Below are positions 11,301-22,041 of a stretch of DNA of 64,000 nt, piece by piece (positions within the stretch are counted from its first letter, which is position 1; every line of letters begins with the position of its first letter). The DNA is from Haematococcus lacustris (lineage: Eukaryota > Chlorophyta > Chlorophyceae > Chlamydomonadales > Haematococcaceae): contig JASKMD010000026.1 of the NCBI GenBank assembly GCA_030144725.1, positions 10,718,616 through 10,782,615 on the forward strand, read 5' to 3'. The position numbers and the translations under genes are program-made. A model generated the notes under the pieces. That model searched no databases. It saw only the letters and a program-made list of their open reading frames with translations, and was not told the DNA's origin.

Positions 11301-14300
11301 GCCCCAGCACCACCCACACTGCGGCCACCCAGTGCCCGCCTTGCTGCCCGCCACCCCCTACCAGCAGCTCCCAGTGGGCCACCCATGCCCCTTGACAGCG
11401 AAGACCCAATGATGCTGCAGCAGCTGCAGGTATTCTGCATGTACTTTGCCAACTCCACCTTCCTCACCCCCTACAACCAGCTGCAGCGGCGGCTTGGGCG
11501 CGCTAGGCAGAACAAGCACTTCAGCCTAAAGCCAGCATTTGACGACCCCAGCAACCAGGAGCTGCTGGCCAAGCTGCAGCAGCTGGGCAGCACCCAGCTG
11601 ACTGGGGACCACAACACCGTCAGCCATCACTCCATGCAGCTAGTGTTCGCCATGCAGCAGCACTACTCCAACCCAGGCAAGTGGTGGTGGTGCCTAGAAT
11701 CTGGACCTGGGCCTTGACATAGACCTGACCTGACCCTGACCTAGACCTGACCCTGACCTAGACCTGACCATGACCATGACCTGACCTAGACCTAGACCTA
11801 GACCTAGACCTAGACCTAGACCTAGACCTAGACCTAGACCTAGACCTAGACCTAGACCTAGACCTAGACCTAGACCTAGACCTAGACCTAGACCTAGACC
11901 TAGACCTAGACCTGACCTGACCTGACCTAGACCTGACCTGACCTGACCTGACCTGACCTGACCTAGACCTGACCTGACCTGACCTGACCTGACCTGACCT
12001 GACCTAGACCTGACCTGACCTGACCTAGACCTGACCAGATACCTGACCTGGCCTGACCTGCAGAGCGCTTTGTCAAGCTGTACGCCAAGGCAGCCAGGGC
12101 CCGGCTAGGCTGGAGCGGGACGGAGGCTCAGCTATTCATCAAACTGACGTGTGGGTACGCCCTCAACGCTGACAGCCCCGAGCTGCAGGCCTCAGACCTG
12201 GACAAGGCACATGTCAAGGACCTGAAGGAGGAGGCTGCCAAGCAGCGGAGACTGCTGGCCCTGGAGGAGGGAGACTCCTTGCAAGACACCGTGCCCCTCC
12301 CCTGCCCCATGCGCCATGCAGTGCATGTGTGCAGGTGCCTGGAGCAGTGGCAGCAGCCCCCCACCCACCTGTGCCAGGGCAACCAAAGCGTGGCGGCTGT
12401 AGGGTGGGGCCCCGGGTTCTGACCTGCCCACCCCCCTTCACCCTCACCCCCCTGGCCAGGAATCCATTTCATCAAGCTTGACAGCAGGGTTTTGCACGGG
12501 GGAGACAGCTGAAGTGTTCTGCGCAGAGCCAGCCCGCAGCCAGCATTGGGACAGGTGGTTTAGCACGGGGAAGCTGGCTAACCAAGGGTTCGAGTTTGAG
12601 AGGACGGTGGAGACGGACGGAGTCAGTGTGTGTGTGCACTACACACGCCCCCTCCCAACCCCTCCTGCACCACCCTCAGCAGCAGGCCCCTCCAGCAGCA
12701 ACAGCAGCCAAGTGGCAGCCCCAAGTGCAGCAGCAGCAGCGGCCCATGCAGTGGGACTTCCCCGCATTGGCAAGGGCCTTGCGGAGCAGCGTGACTTCGT
12801 GTTTGACCCAGCCACGAAGACTGGGGTAGGCATCGACCCTGGCGTCACCCAGGCAGTCAGTGCAGCCTCAGGGGTGTGGGATCCAAGGACAGGGCAGCTG
12901 CTGGCAGACCAGCTGCGCCGGTGGAAGCTGACCAAGGGCCAGGTCAAGCATGGCAGTGGCCTGAACAATGCCCGCCGTGACACTGAGCGGTGGCTGGCTC
13001 CTATTAAGCCCCACCTCCAGCACCTGGCAGCAGCAAGCTCAGCCGGCACCTCCCTGGAGGCCAACCTGGAGCACATCACCGTCACGCTGGCCACCTGGGA
13101 TGCGGTGTGGGAGGTGTACCTGGACCCCAAGTGGGCACAACAGTGGCTCAGGCTGTACGGAGCCCAGGACCGGGCGCTGGAGCAGTTCTTCAACAAGGTG
13201 AGGGTGGGTAGGAGGGAAGGCAAGGGATTGAGAGGTGGTGGGTTAGGCATGAAGTGAAGAGTGGTTGACTGTGTCATGCCTAACCTGGTGCCACCACGTC
13301 AGCCACCATGTGTGTGCCTTGCGTGCATGGCTGCAGTTCGAGGAGGACATGGCGAAGGTGTCCATGCAGCGCCATGGGCATGCCAAACAGCTGGTGGTCT
13401 TCTTTGGAGCAGCTAGCATTGGCACAAGGGCGGGCTGGCGTGCTGATGCGGTGTTGCGGGCCTGCCGCAAGGTGGTGTGCAGGCCCAGGGGCACAGACCA
13501 GCGGCGGGGCAGGGTGGTGCTTGTGGATGAGCACCGCACCACCCGGGTCAGCTCAGCAGTGAATGGCCAGCAGCCCTGTGAGAGGCAGCTGAACAAGCGC
13601 AGGCCCACCAGGCCTGTGAACTGGAAGCCCCCAGCAGGGCAGGTGGAAGAGCGCCTTGTGCGCCCAGCCTGGAGCCAGCTGCGTGACCAGCCGGTGCGGG
13701 GCATGATGTGGTGCCCTGTGGTGGCCCCCCGCAAGCCCCCACAGGCCCCACGCAGCAGCCAGCAAGCCACACAGCCTGCAGCCTCAGAGCCAGGGCCCAG
13801 CAGTCCCCTGTCAGCCAAGCGCAGCAAGCGCACCAAGGCTGAGCCAGAGGCAGCTGAGCCCATCCAGCCCACCCAGCCCACCAAGGCCAAGGGCAAGGCT
13901 GCCAAAGCAGGGATTGCAATGCAGCTCTGAACATGCAGCGCATTGAAGAGAGCAGGTGGCGCCCACTGGAGTTGTGCTGGTGGCCAGAGCAGGGGAAGCT
14001 GCCAGCCAAGGGCAAGGAGTACCCTGGCCTGGGCTACAAGCGGGTGCGAGACAAGCCACTCACAGCCCGGCAGCAGCAGCAGCCCGCTGCGGCTCAGTAG
14101 TGTGTGGCCCCCCCCCCCATCGGAGCTGTCATCAGCTTTTAATTAGCGCATGTTTTGTCATGCCAACTCTACGGTGTAGCCCTAACAGGTCAGGCAATGC
14201 TGTAGGTGGTAGGCGAACATGACCATGTGTATGCCATGTATAGGCCATGAGCATGCCATGCGATGGCAACACCACACAGACAAAACACTGTTTTGCAATG

Positions 14301-15737
14301 GTCCACAATTAGTGTGTTCGACTGCAATGAAGGCTCAAGGTTGAGGGCCAAGGTGCTGGCTTAAGTGGTCAGGAGTCCAGGCCGGGAGTCAGTGGGATGC
14401 TGGGCCAGGAAGCCATGCAATCTAGCAGGCCAGCCAAGTGTCAGCCAAGGCTAAGGCCAAGCAGCAATTCTTTTGCTTGCATTTTGGAATGGCATCTCCC
14501 TCATGTAAGACCCTAGATGCACATGTGGCAATGACACATGTACTTCAAGACCCAGCCCTTGATGTTGGGCCACATGCCATGTATGCTTGCCACCTGGTAA
14601 ATGTGCACCTGGACTGCTGTCCTTGCTGTGGCATCGCAAGGTAATGGTGTGGAAGGGTCGGGATAGCTCAGCTCACTGCCATAGCTGGCATGGCTGCTGA
14701 CTGTTGGCGGCTCATGGGACAGCCTGTGCTGGAGCTCCATGCCCTGCAAACAAGGAGGCACATAGACAGGAAGAGGGTGGCAGCAGGCATTGCTCCAACC
14801 CTCACATGACACAGCCGTTGTACTTGAGCTGGCACACCTGAGAGCCCACACCGTGTCACATTGTGTCCCACCTAACAGCAGAAAAGCTTGAACACACTGC
14901 ATCGACGCTGTGCTCATCTACAACCCACAACACACTGAGCCCACCAACACCCCCTTGACAGGACCTGGCTGGCACTTTGTACCCAACAGGCTTGCCTAAT
15001 GCTCTAGGCAAAGTTCCACAATCAGAATGTCAGCACACTGGCACGCGTGGTGTCAGCATGCGGCAGGGTTTCGTGTTGTGTGACCCACTTACAGTTGTAG
15101 CAGCACGCTTTAGCGCCACTGCTGCAAAAGGCCCACCCTCCACACAAAAGACTGAGGAAGCCGCACTGCCTGCCCTGGCCAGCCTTGACGTTTTGCTGTG
15201 GCTCAAATCTGGGATGGCATCTGCAGATCCTGCGCGGAGAAGGTGCTGGGTTGGGGCAGGAGCGGATCGCTGCGATTGCAAGCCCACCATGGACCCCTTC
15301 TTGCCCAGGATACTTTTCATGCCTGCCATAGCAAAGGGGGACACCAAGAGTGAGCTGGCAGGCTGCCGCGGTGGGTCCAGTACGCCGTTCTCCACAATAC
15401 TGTTAGATGGGCCTGGGCAAAGAGCAGAGCTAGGTCCAGCTGGCTGGTGCAGGCCCTGGTCTGGAAACTGTTGTGCTTGGTGCACAGGCATGCTGTCAGC
15501 AGGGTGGTTGCTGACGCTGCAAGTGATGTTGACCCGCTTTCCAATGCTGCTGGCCTTGGGTGAAACGGACTTGGCATGGGCCAGGGGAGGTAGGTCTTCA
15601 TCAATGAGTAAAAATGCAGTGAACTTGGGCGCAGGGCGGCTGCTGGTAGAGCCTGGGTGACTGGGTGCCAGTACAGGAGAGGAGGTGCTGGAGTACCGGC
15701 GGCTGGGCAGCTCAGCAGCTTGAGCTGTCACTATCTC
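8323..15737 (-). CDS. Unrecognised coiled-coil protein gene, multi-exon, interrupted by a Fanzor-like element
   Basis: Exons on the minus strand that join in phase: 15093-15737 (215 residues, Ser/Pro-rich, starting EIVTAQAAELPSRRYSS), 14677-14743, 10145-10265 (DDEAEDALNSFLRD), 9638-9902 (ends in an acidic EEEEGALAEAV and DSDEDYSFDENDDDEDG region), 8824-9277 (coiled coil SELAAARLEISKLQEELGEQ, then Ala-rich, then WNRLALYREFLASSADLA) and 8323-8463 (ends LLSLQQQELE-stop). The last four exons connect with GT-AG junctions and preserved phase. The link from 14677 to 10265 does not preserve phase, so an exon is missing or wrong. The 5' end lies beyond 15737 and was not found. Fanzor-like copy A sits in the large intron, antisense. 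Fragments of this gene recur at 18640-18725 and 41600-41925. Function unknown. Confidence 0.6.
10373..10461 (+). repeat. Inverted repeat arm, left of Fanzor-like copy A
   Basis: About 85 bp that recurs in inverted orientation at 14868-14954 with only a few differences (shared core: GGGGGTGTTGGTGGGCTCAG on this strand). The two arms bracket Fanzor-like copy A and part of the host intron. Confidence 0.85.
10640..14100 (+). pseudogene. Fanzor-like RNA-guided nuclease (TnpB homolog), degenerate copy A
   Basis: Gene model built by comparison with copy D. Exon 1 is 10640-10709 (MPPRKRPSAADPEP), exon 2 10799-10866, exon 3 10974-11676, exon 4 from 12064, and a RuvC-I exon ends near 13197. A final exon from about 13336 ends at the stop at 14098. 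Exon 3 carries a (D/E)P-rich tract and ends at a GC donor (CCAG|GCAAGT). The RuvC-I motif GVGIDPGVTQAVSA has its Asp codon at 12835. VVFFGAASIGTR and VVLVDEHRTTR (13523-13546) correspond to the RuvC-II/zinc-ribbon segment of Fanzors. Defects: frame-breaking indels between about 12330 and 12500, including a probable extra G near 12490, and a deletion near 13905 that removes the DRD of RuvC-III (intact in copies B, D and F). Family role: guide-RNA-directed DNA cleavage; the family assignment rests on motifs only. Confidence 0.75.
11700..12055 (+). repeat. Tandem repeat filling intron 3 of Fanzor-like copy A
   Basis: Uninterrupted (CCTAGA)n for roughly 150 bp at 11780-11910, flanked by (CCTGA)n and mixed units. 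The array lies between the GC donor at 11677 and the acceptor CTGCAG at 12063, so it is intronic. The same intron of copy D is filled with (CCTGA)n. Confidence 0.9.
14101..14361 (+). ncRNA. Candidate guide RNA / right-end region of Fanzor-like copy A
   Basis: Non-coding sequence after the stop codon, conserved almost base for base in copies B (18365-18620), C (24346-24593), F (43629-43885) and G (48372-48627). Recognisable blocks are CAATTAGTGCATGTTTTGTC or close variants, CAGGCAATGCTGTAGGTGG, ACAAAACACTGTTTTG and the terminal hairpin GGCTCAAGGTTGAGGGCC followed by AAGGTGCTG. TnpB and Fanzor loci encode their omega RNA at this place, overlapping the 3' end of the element. That it is transcribed here is an inference. 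Confidence 0.4.
14868..14954 (-). repeat. Inverted repeat arm, right of Fanzor-like copy A
   Basis: Reverse complement of 10373-10461 with few mismatches, in the same host intron. Confidence 0.85.
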
Positions 15738-15949
15738 CTGGAGGCAACAAAAAAGCAAGGCCTTCATGTACAGAGGCCCTAAACCCAACCCTAACCAATA
15801 GGGGTGATGTTTACTCAGTCAGCTGTCAAGCAAGAAGCGCAAAGGGATCTCTCTATTGTGCACATCAGGCCAACAAAACTTATTCAAGAAGGAATATTGT
15901 GCACATCAGAGCAACTGTGATCAGCGAGTCCAAGGCCTGATAATGGTGC

Positions 15950-16485
15950 CTGCAGGTGCCCCATGCAGCCCCCATGCAGCCAGGCAACCACACAGCCAGC
16001 AGCCACAGAGCCTGGGCTCAACACTCCCCCCAGCCAAGTACATCAAGCGCACCAAAGCTGAGCAAGCAGCCAAGCCCACCCAGCCCACCAAGGGCCCAGG
16101 CAAGGGCAAGGCTGCCAAAGCCAAAGCAGCACTGCAGCCAGGCAGGTGGGTAGACAGGGATTGAAACGCATTGTTGAATAGGCAACGCATTGGGGAGAGC
16201 AAGTGTCCCCCGCTGGAGCTGTGCTTGTGACCAAACCAGGCAAGACTGCCAGCCAAGGGAAGGGAGAACTCAGGCTTAGGCTACAAGCAGCTGCAAGACT
16301 GTTTACCCAAAGCCCAACAGCAGCTGCTGCCTGTGCCACAGCAGGATGTGTCATGGTTAAGCTAAGGCCACACCGAGCAAGGGCTCCTGCCAGTGGGAAA
16401 GGAGTGCCCAGCATTGAGCCTCAAGAAGTTGCGAGACCGAGCACCCAAGGCCCAAGCCCAGCAACCTGTAGCACAGTAGCATGTA
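15950..16485 (+). pseudogene. Fanzor-like C-terminal fragment, degenerate copy J
   Basis: Only the C-terminal third is present: the Pro/Ala/Lys linker (PAKYIKRTKAEQAAKPTQPTKG), a RuvC-III region reading GRWVDRD followed by a stop in place of Cys, then RIGESK and LGYKQLQD. A second, shorter copy of the same tail follows at about 16371-16485 (YPGLGYK-type sequence in a shifted frame, ending at a TAG). The nonsense codons, frameshifts and duplicated tail show an old dead copy. Confidence 0.7.
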
Positions 16486-16689
16486 TGCACTAGGCAATGC
16501 TTAAGCTGTTGCTTACATCAGAGCATGCATTTCATGCCAACATCTATCGCGTCGGCCTCATAAGGGGGTGCAAGTAGAAATTAGGTAGTGGTGCGGACAG
16601 CTTCAGACAATCCGAAGATCAGACAAGGTAGCCATGGTAGCAATGGTAGGGAATATGCAGTATACGCTGGAGGATGCTGTGAAGAAGCT

Positions 16690-18620
16690 AAGGAGGAGCA
16701 GGTGCTGCAGCCTGGGTCATGGCCCTTTGGTAGTGCCCTTTGGTAGTGCCCTTTGGAAGTGCAAGAGTGAGTGACATCGCCTCCTGGCTACAAGTAGGTA
16801 TCAGCGGGTGTGAGCTGATATGAGCCTAGTGGCGCAATGCCTCCGAGGAAGCGGCCCAGTGCAGCGGATCCAGAGCCGCATCCGATTGAAAGCCCGCGAA
16901 AACAAGGTTCGTCGTAGTCGTGGTGTGGTCCGCTGCAACTGTGCAGTCCGGCGTGCTCCGCGCTGCTCACATCGCTACTGTTCATGCCAGCGCAGGTCCT
17001 CGCACCCCTCCAGGCAAACAACGCGCGGAGCGAAGGGCTGAATGGAAAACCCAGCGCCGACAGGTGCGCACCCCCCGCCCCCGGCGCCTTGTATGCCCCC
17101 GCACTGTTTGTGCCCCCGCATTGTTTCCCGGCCTATCAATGTTGCCTGTCATGTTGCTTGGCCGCAGGTCATCAAAGTCCCAGTGGCGCCGTGCTTCGCG
17201 GGTGCAAGAAAACCAAGCGCAAGCTGAATGCACATTTCCAGCTGCGGGCCGAGATCCATTCTCAGCTCCGCGTCATCGCCTCCCTTTTAGTGCTGCGGAT
17301 ATTTCTGACGTGCCTGGTGGGCTACCCCACCCCGGGGTTCCGCAGCGCCCCCACACCTCCAGCCGTGCAGCCTCCCCTAGCCCCTGATGCTGCACCCCTA
17401 CACCCACTCCCCATGCGTGCCCCTGCCCAGCCAGCCAGCATGGACATGGACTGGGAGCCTGAGCCAGACCCTGAGCCAGAGCCTGCCCCAGCACCACCTC
17501 CGCCTTGCTGCCCGCCACCCCCCACCAGCAGCTTGACAGCTTGACAGCGAAGACCCAATGATGCTGCAGCAGCTGCAGGTATTCTGCATGTACTTTGCCA
17601 ACTCCACCTTCCTCACCCCCTACAACCAGCTGCAGCGGCGGCTTGGGCGCGCTAGGCAGAACAAGCACTTCAGCCTAAAGCCAGCATTTGACGACCCCAG
17701 CAACCAGGAGCTGCTAGCCAAGCTGCAGCAGCTGGGCAGCACCCAGCTGACTGGGGACCACAACACCGTCAGCCATCACTCCATGCAGCTAGCGGTCGCC
17801 ATGCAGCAGCACTACTCCAACCCAGGCAAGTGGTGGTGGTGCCTATAATTTGGACCTGGGCCTTGACCTAGACCTGACCTGACCATGACGTAGACCTGAC
17901 CATGACCTAGACCTAGACCTGACCATGACCTAGACCTGACCTGACCATGACCTAGACCTGACCATGACCATGACCTGACCTAGACCTGACCACGCTGCAG
18001 CCAGCAAGCCACACAGCCTGCAGCCTCAGAGCCAGGGCTCAGCAGTCCCCTGCCAGCCAAGCGCAGCAAGCGCACCAAGGCTGAGCCAGAGGCAGCTGAG
18101 CCCACCCAGCCCACCAAGGCCAAGGGCAAGGCTGCCAAAGCCAAGCCAGCACCACAGCCAGGCAGGTGGCTGGACAGGGACTGCAATGCAGTGCTGAACA
18201 TGCAGCGCATTGGGGAGAGCAAGTGGCGCCCACTGGAGCTGTGATGGTGGCCACAGCAGGCAGCTCTGCCAGCCAAGGGCAAGGAGTACCCTGGCTTGGG
18301 CTACAAGCGGCTGCGAGACAAGCCACCCAAGGCCCAGCAGCAGCAGGCTGCTGAGGCACAGTAGTGTGTGCCCCCCCATCGGAGCTGTCATCAGCTTTCA
18401 ATTAGTGCATGTTTTGTCATGCCAACTCTACGCATAGCCCTGTCACAGGGGTCAGGCAATGCTGTAGGTGGTAGGCGACCATGACCATGTGTATGCCATG
18501 TATAGGCCATGAGCATGCCATGCGATGGCAACACCACACAGACAAAACACTGTTTTGCAATGGTCCACAATTAGTGTGTTCGACTGCAATGAAGGCTCAA
18601 GGTTGAGGGCCAAGGTGCTG
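16690..18620 (+). mobile_element. Fanzor-like element, copy B (internal deletion)
   Basis: Left-end sequence begins near GGAGCAGGTGCTGCAGCCTGGG and the right end is CCAAGGTGCTG at 18620. Exons 1-3 and the first part of intron 3 are present (ATG at 16837). At about 17995 the intron jumps directly to the linker region (CAGCAAGCCACACAGCC), so the helical, RuvC-I and RuvC-II parts are gone. The C-terminus keeps RuvC-III ([12 protein letters not shown], 18166-18201) with one later nonsense codon (LEL-stop) and the usual tail to the TAG at 18362. Both ends and the conserved 3' block remain, as expected for an element mobilised in trans. Confidence 0.75.
16837..18364 (+). pseudogene. Fanzor-like nuclease, deletion derivative B
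   Basis: Exon 1 16837-16906 (MPPRKRPSAADPEPH), then exons 2 and 3 with the same junctions as copy A, including exon 2 ending QRRQ before a GTGCGC donor. Exon 3 is shortened in its acidic/proline tract (deletion near 17500-17540, with a frame change). The remaining C-terminal coding part starts after the deletion near 17995. It lacks the RuvC-I and RuvC-II motifs and cannot encode an active nuclease. Confidence 0.7.
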
Positions 18621-18639
18621 ACCTAGGCTCAGATTCCGC

Positions 18640-19160
18640 AGGGTACCACCAGGTGTAGGAGGTCTACTCCAGCTCCTGCTGCTGTAAGCTCAAGAGGCGG
18701 GCAGCATTAGCCCCCATGGCTAACATCTTCTGCTGCCAGTGAAACAGCTCACGCAATCCCACTTGGACCTGCCTCTCTGCTATAATGTCTACCTGTTCCA
18801 GGACGTCCAGGCACCTCACCTGTTCCAGGCTATGAGCCACGGCGGAGACGAGAGCATCGCATCGCCCAGGGGGTAGCCCCAGGTGGGTTGGCCCCGAGCT
18901 GTGCTGCTGGTCATTATCTTTCTGCAACGCTGCCAGCCAACTGCCTCTTGCTGTAGTTGCAAGTGCATCAGAGCTGTCGCGTGCCCAGCTGTGACTAGGC
19001 CGCTTGCCAAGGGCTGTGCTGGTGACCTGGTCTTGGCCATCAAAAGTGGTGTGGGCCTTGACACCAGAGCCAAGAGCTTGTCCTGGGACGTGGCTGGAGG
19101 TTTGCTCCACTGCTGTAGTAATAATTGTCGCTCTGACATCTGCACCGTCAGTCAAATACG
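18640..19160 (-). pseudogene. Gene fragment duplicating the 3' end of the coiled-coil gene
   Basis: An open frame of 163 codons (18664-19155) ends KMLAMGANAARLLSLQQQELE-stop, nearly identical to the last exon of the gene at 8323. Sequence identity continues past the stop into the 3' flank (GGTACCACCAGGTGTAGGAG). The upstream part (SWARDSSDALATTARGSWLA...) is unrelated to the exons found there, so this is a paralog or a chimeric fragment. Fanzor-like copy B ends exactly where the shared flank begins. Confidence 0.45.
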
Positions 19161-19226
19161 CAACAAGACAGGTAGACAGACACTCAGCATTAGTGGAAGC
19201 AGGCCTGATTGGGCTATGTGCTTTCC

Positions 19227-19333
19227 TGTGTAGGTCTTACAGCACCTTGGCCCTCAACCTTGAGCCTTCATTGCAGTCGAACACACTAACTGTGGACCAC
19301 TACAAAACAGTGTTTTTTTGTGTAGGTCTTACA
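19227..19333 (-). mobile_element. Solo right end of a Fanzor-like element with 15-bp flanking direct repeats
   Basis: Positions 19240-19318 match only the last ~75 bp of the Fanzor-like right end (CAGCACCTTGGCCCTCAACC on the plus strand through CAAAACAGTGTTTT), ending in a run of seven T. The insert is flanked by the perfect 15-bp direct repeat TGTGTAGGTCTTACA (19227-19241 and 19319-19333). No coding sequence is present. Confidence 0.75.
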
Positions 19334-19414
19334 ACGGTCCGAGTGTTTGCTAAGCAATCACACAAATGAGTCTTGTACACGCACAGTGTTGTTCGCCTGA
19401 GTGAGGGGTATGTC

Positions 19415-19547
19415 TACTGTAGTGATGCGCCTAATTGGTGATCTCGCCAACTTCATTCATCACCAACTGTAACAACAATTGTTTGAAAGTGAGATGTAGA
19501 TTTTTCACCAATCTAGCGTATCACCAACAAGGCGTATTACTACAGTA
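19415..19547. mobile_element. Mariner/Stowaway-type MITE
   Basis: 129 bp (19417-19545) flanked by TA on both sides. The ends form a long inverted repeat: CTGTAGTGATGCGCC...TTGGTGAT on the left against CTGTAGTAATACGCC...TTGGTGAT read inward from the right, about 23 of 27 matching. AT-rich compared with its surroundings. TA duplication plus this structure is typical of Tc1/mariner-derived MITEs. Confidence 0.75.
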
Positions 19548-22041
19548 TGCATTGAGGGGGATGGATAAGTGCTGGGAGGGGGTGGGAGGCTTGGGCGTGA
19601 ACACCCCTCCACTAGATGCCCGGCATTGGCACAAGTACAGGGCAATAAGTCTGCAAAGGGTTTGGCAGATGAAGCAGAAGTCTTTGCAATCTTGCTGGTG
19701 GACTGGACTGCTGAAGACATGATGTCGCCCAGGCGCTGATGCACACTGGGTGAGAAGCAAGGTTAGCAATAGAGAAGACTGAGCGCCAAGCCCTAACCTA
19801 AGGGGACTATACACCTAAGCAGCCAGCTAAACTCACTCAGTTGGCTGGGATACCCAGGAAAGTGCTTGGCCCAACACCCTTAGGCTCAAGTACATATCTA
19901 GAGCTGGGCCCACACCTGGATAAGTAGCATCAGAAGAAAAGTGCAGGGGTTTAATGCCGGAGGCTGGGTCTGAAGGAGGACATTCAGCCTGCGATGAAAA
20001 TAATCAGTTTCGTGGGGCTGTACAATGATTTACTTGAAGTCACCCCCCCCCCCCCCGGGAGTCACACCAACAAGAACGAACCTGCTGTCCGGGGCATAGG
20101 CTTAGGCTACTGGGAGAATCCATGCAGGCAGGAGCTGGTTGGCATGAAGCTCCTGGAAAGTGGCATTCAACACCAGGGAATATGTGCAGCAGACGCAAGT
20201 GCGGAGTTCAAACATAGGCTTGTTTTATGTGAAACACAGCCGCGCTGTACAGCGGGCTGCTGCTGCCAGGGCTTGCAATACTGCCCGTAAAATGTAGGCT
20301 GCCAGGCTGTACACGGCTTACCAGGTATCTCCATTTCGGCGCCTCTGTGCGAGCTCTAGCAAAGATAGTCGAATTACGTTTACTTGTACAAAACTGCGGC
20401 GTTCACTGTGGTGCGCAATGCGTTGTTGCTACTGTAGTTTGTGCAGAGTCGTACGCATATGACGTTCGGGGAGCAAGTTTTGCCGGTTTGTGCGGCGGGG
20501 TTTCGCGGCTTGCAAGACATGCTTTGATCTCATCTGTGTGTGCTGTCAAGTGGCTGTCACGGAATGAATCATGGTGGCTTGCAAACTAAGTGAGATAAGA
20601 GTAAAGTAAGACTCGCAGTGATCCAATGCAATGCAAGTGGCCAATGCAAGCACTACTCATTGTGATCAGTGTTGCATACAGGCTCTTAAGCTCATAATGA
20701 GGTACCACTGAAGCATACCGTGGCTGAAGAATCATGCAAAGGGTTCAATGAACTGCGCCAAGCATCTGTGCTGATCCATCACAACACCCGCAAACGAGGA
20801 CATCCGTCTTTGCAGTTGCAGGAGGCTCCACAGCAATTTAGTAAGCTCTTTCATTAGAGTAGTAACGCGATGTAGTGCGCGGGTGCAGAAGGGGCCCGTC
20901 AAGCAACCGGGCTGAGCTCTACGTCTCTTGAAGCCCAGGCACAGATGCCAGCTTGAAGGTACAAATGCCGAGATCTGACCCGCTGCCGCGAGAGGACTGG
21001 GGTGTAGCAGTGCCTGAGGGCCGTAACGCGCAAGATGGGAACAATGTGCTGGTTTGTACAAGACAGGCACTGTCGCACGAAGCTGCTCGACAGCAGTCAA
21101 GCAAGCGCAAGCAGTCAAGCAGGCGCAAGCAGTCAAGCAGGCGCAAGCAGTCAAGCAGGCGACCTTAATGGAGCTGCGATGGAGCAGGATGGGATAGTGA
21201 AGTTGGAATGCTTGCCATTGCCCATTGCCCCCACTCTGGAACCCTCACCTTCTCACCCCCACCCCCTCCCAATCCCAGTTGTGAGCCTCAACCCCAGCCC
21301 CAGCCCAGCGCAACATAGTGTGTGTGCAGCCATCACACTGCATTGCTTGGCCTTGCCCAACCCTGCCATGCACCATGTGCCTACCACCACCACCTCCCAA
21401 TCTCTACATTTCCTCCCAACCCCACCATCCGCTACAAGCCCCACCATCCCGACCCAGGCCCCACCATCCCGACCCAGGCCCCACCAGCCCCGCCAAGCCC
21501 CACCCCACCCCACAACCCCACCTCGCCCGGCCCTGCCCAACCCTGCCCCTCCTAACCCAGCCCAACCCCTGCCCTGCCCTGCCCTGCCCTGCCCTGCCCT
21601 GCCCTGCCCTGCCCTGCCCTGCCCTGCCCTGCCCTGCCCTGCCCTGCCCTGCCCTGCCCAGCCCAGCCCAGCCCAGCCCAGCCCAGTGTGGTGTGGTGTG
21701 GTGTTGACTAGTGTTGATTGGGTGTTATGGTGGCTTGGTGTTGTGTTGTATGGTGTTGACTTGTGTTGACTTGTGCAGTTGACTTGAGCAAGTTTCCCGT
21801 CTTGACTGAGATGACCCTGCCTTTATAATAGCATAATATGCATTATATAGCTAATATTGGCGGACATACCTTAATGTCAGCTGGGGTAAAGTATTTGGTT
21901 TGTTGCTAGCCTATAACAACATGCATATCGTTGTCAGCCCATTGCACAGACAAGCTGCGCTGCACCATCAATGCATTTGCTGGTGTTCGCAAGGAGATGC
22001 CCATGTAGGGCCATGGCCGTTGCTCGCCTTCTGGCTACACA
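19548..22041. other. Intergenic stretch with simple repeats
   Basis: No gene recognised. Contains a poly-C run (20043-20056), an 18-bp tandem repeat CAGTCAAGCAGGCGCAAG (21092-21163, about four copies) and the array 21570-21686 ((CCCTG)n followed by (CCCAG)n). Just before the next gene there is an AT-rich patch (TATAATAGCATAATATGC, about 21824-21842) that could hold its promoter. Confidence 0.55.
21570..21686 (-). repeat. Pentamer array (CCCTG)n-(CCCAG)n
   Basis: About 18 CCCTG units followed by about 5 CCCAG units, the same composite order as at 60666-61049. G-rich on the minus strand. Confidence 0.95.

Larger units (their letters stand above)
10460..14361 (+). mobile_element. Fanzor-like element, copy A (longest copy)
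   Basis: Left-end sequence shared with copy C (CTTGTRCACAGGAAAGG, then GCAGCCTGGGTCATGGCCCTTTGG and short GCCCTTTGG repeats), then the gene at 10640-14100, then a conserved 3' block ending CCAAGGTGCTG at 14361. The right end is fixed by comparison with copies B, C, F, G and the solo end at 19241, all of which diverge just after GGTGCTG. The left end is fuzzier. No terminal inverted repeats; this fits IS605/IS607-like elements, which lack them. It lies in an intron of the minus-strand coiled-coil gene, antisense to it. Confidence 0.75.
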
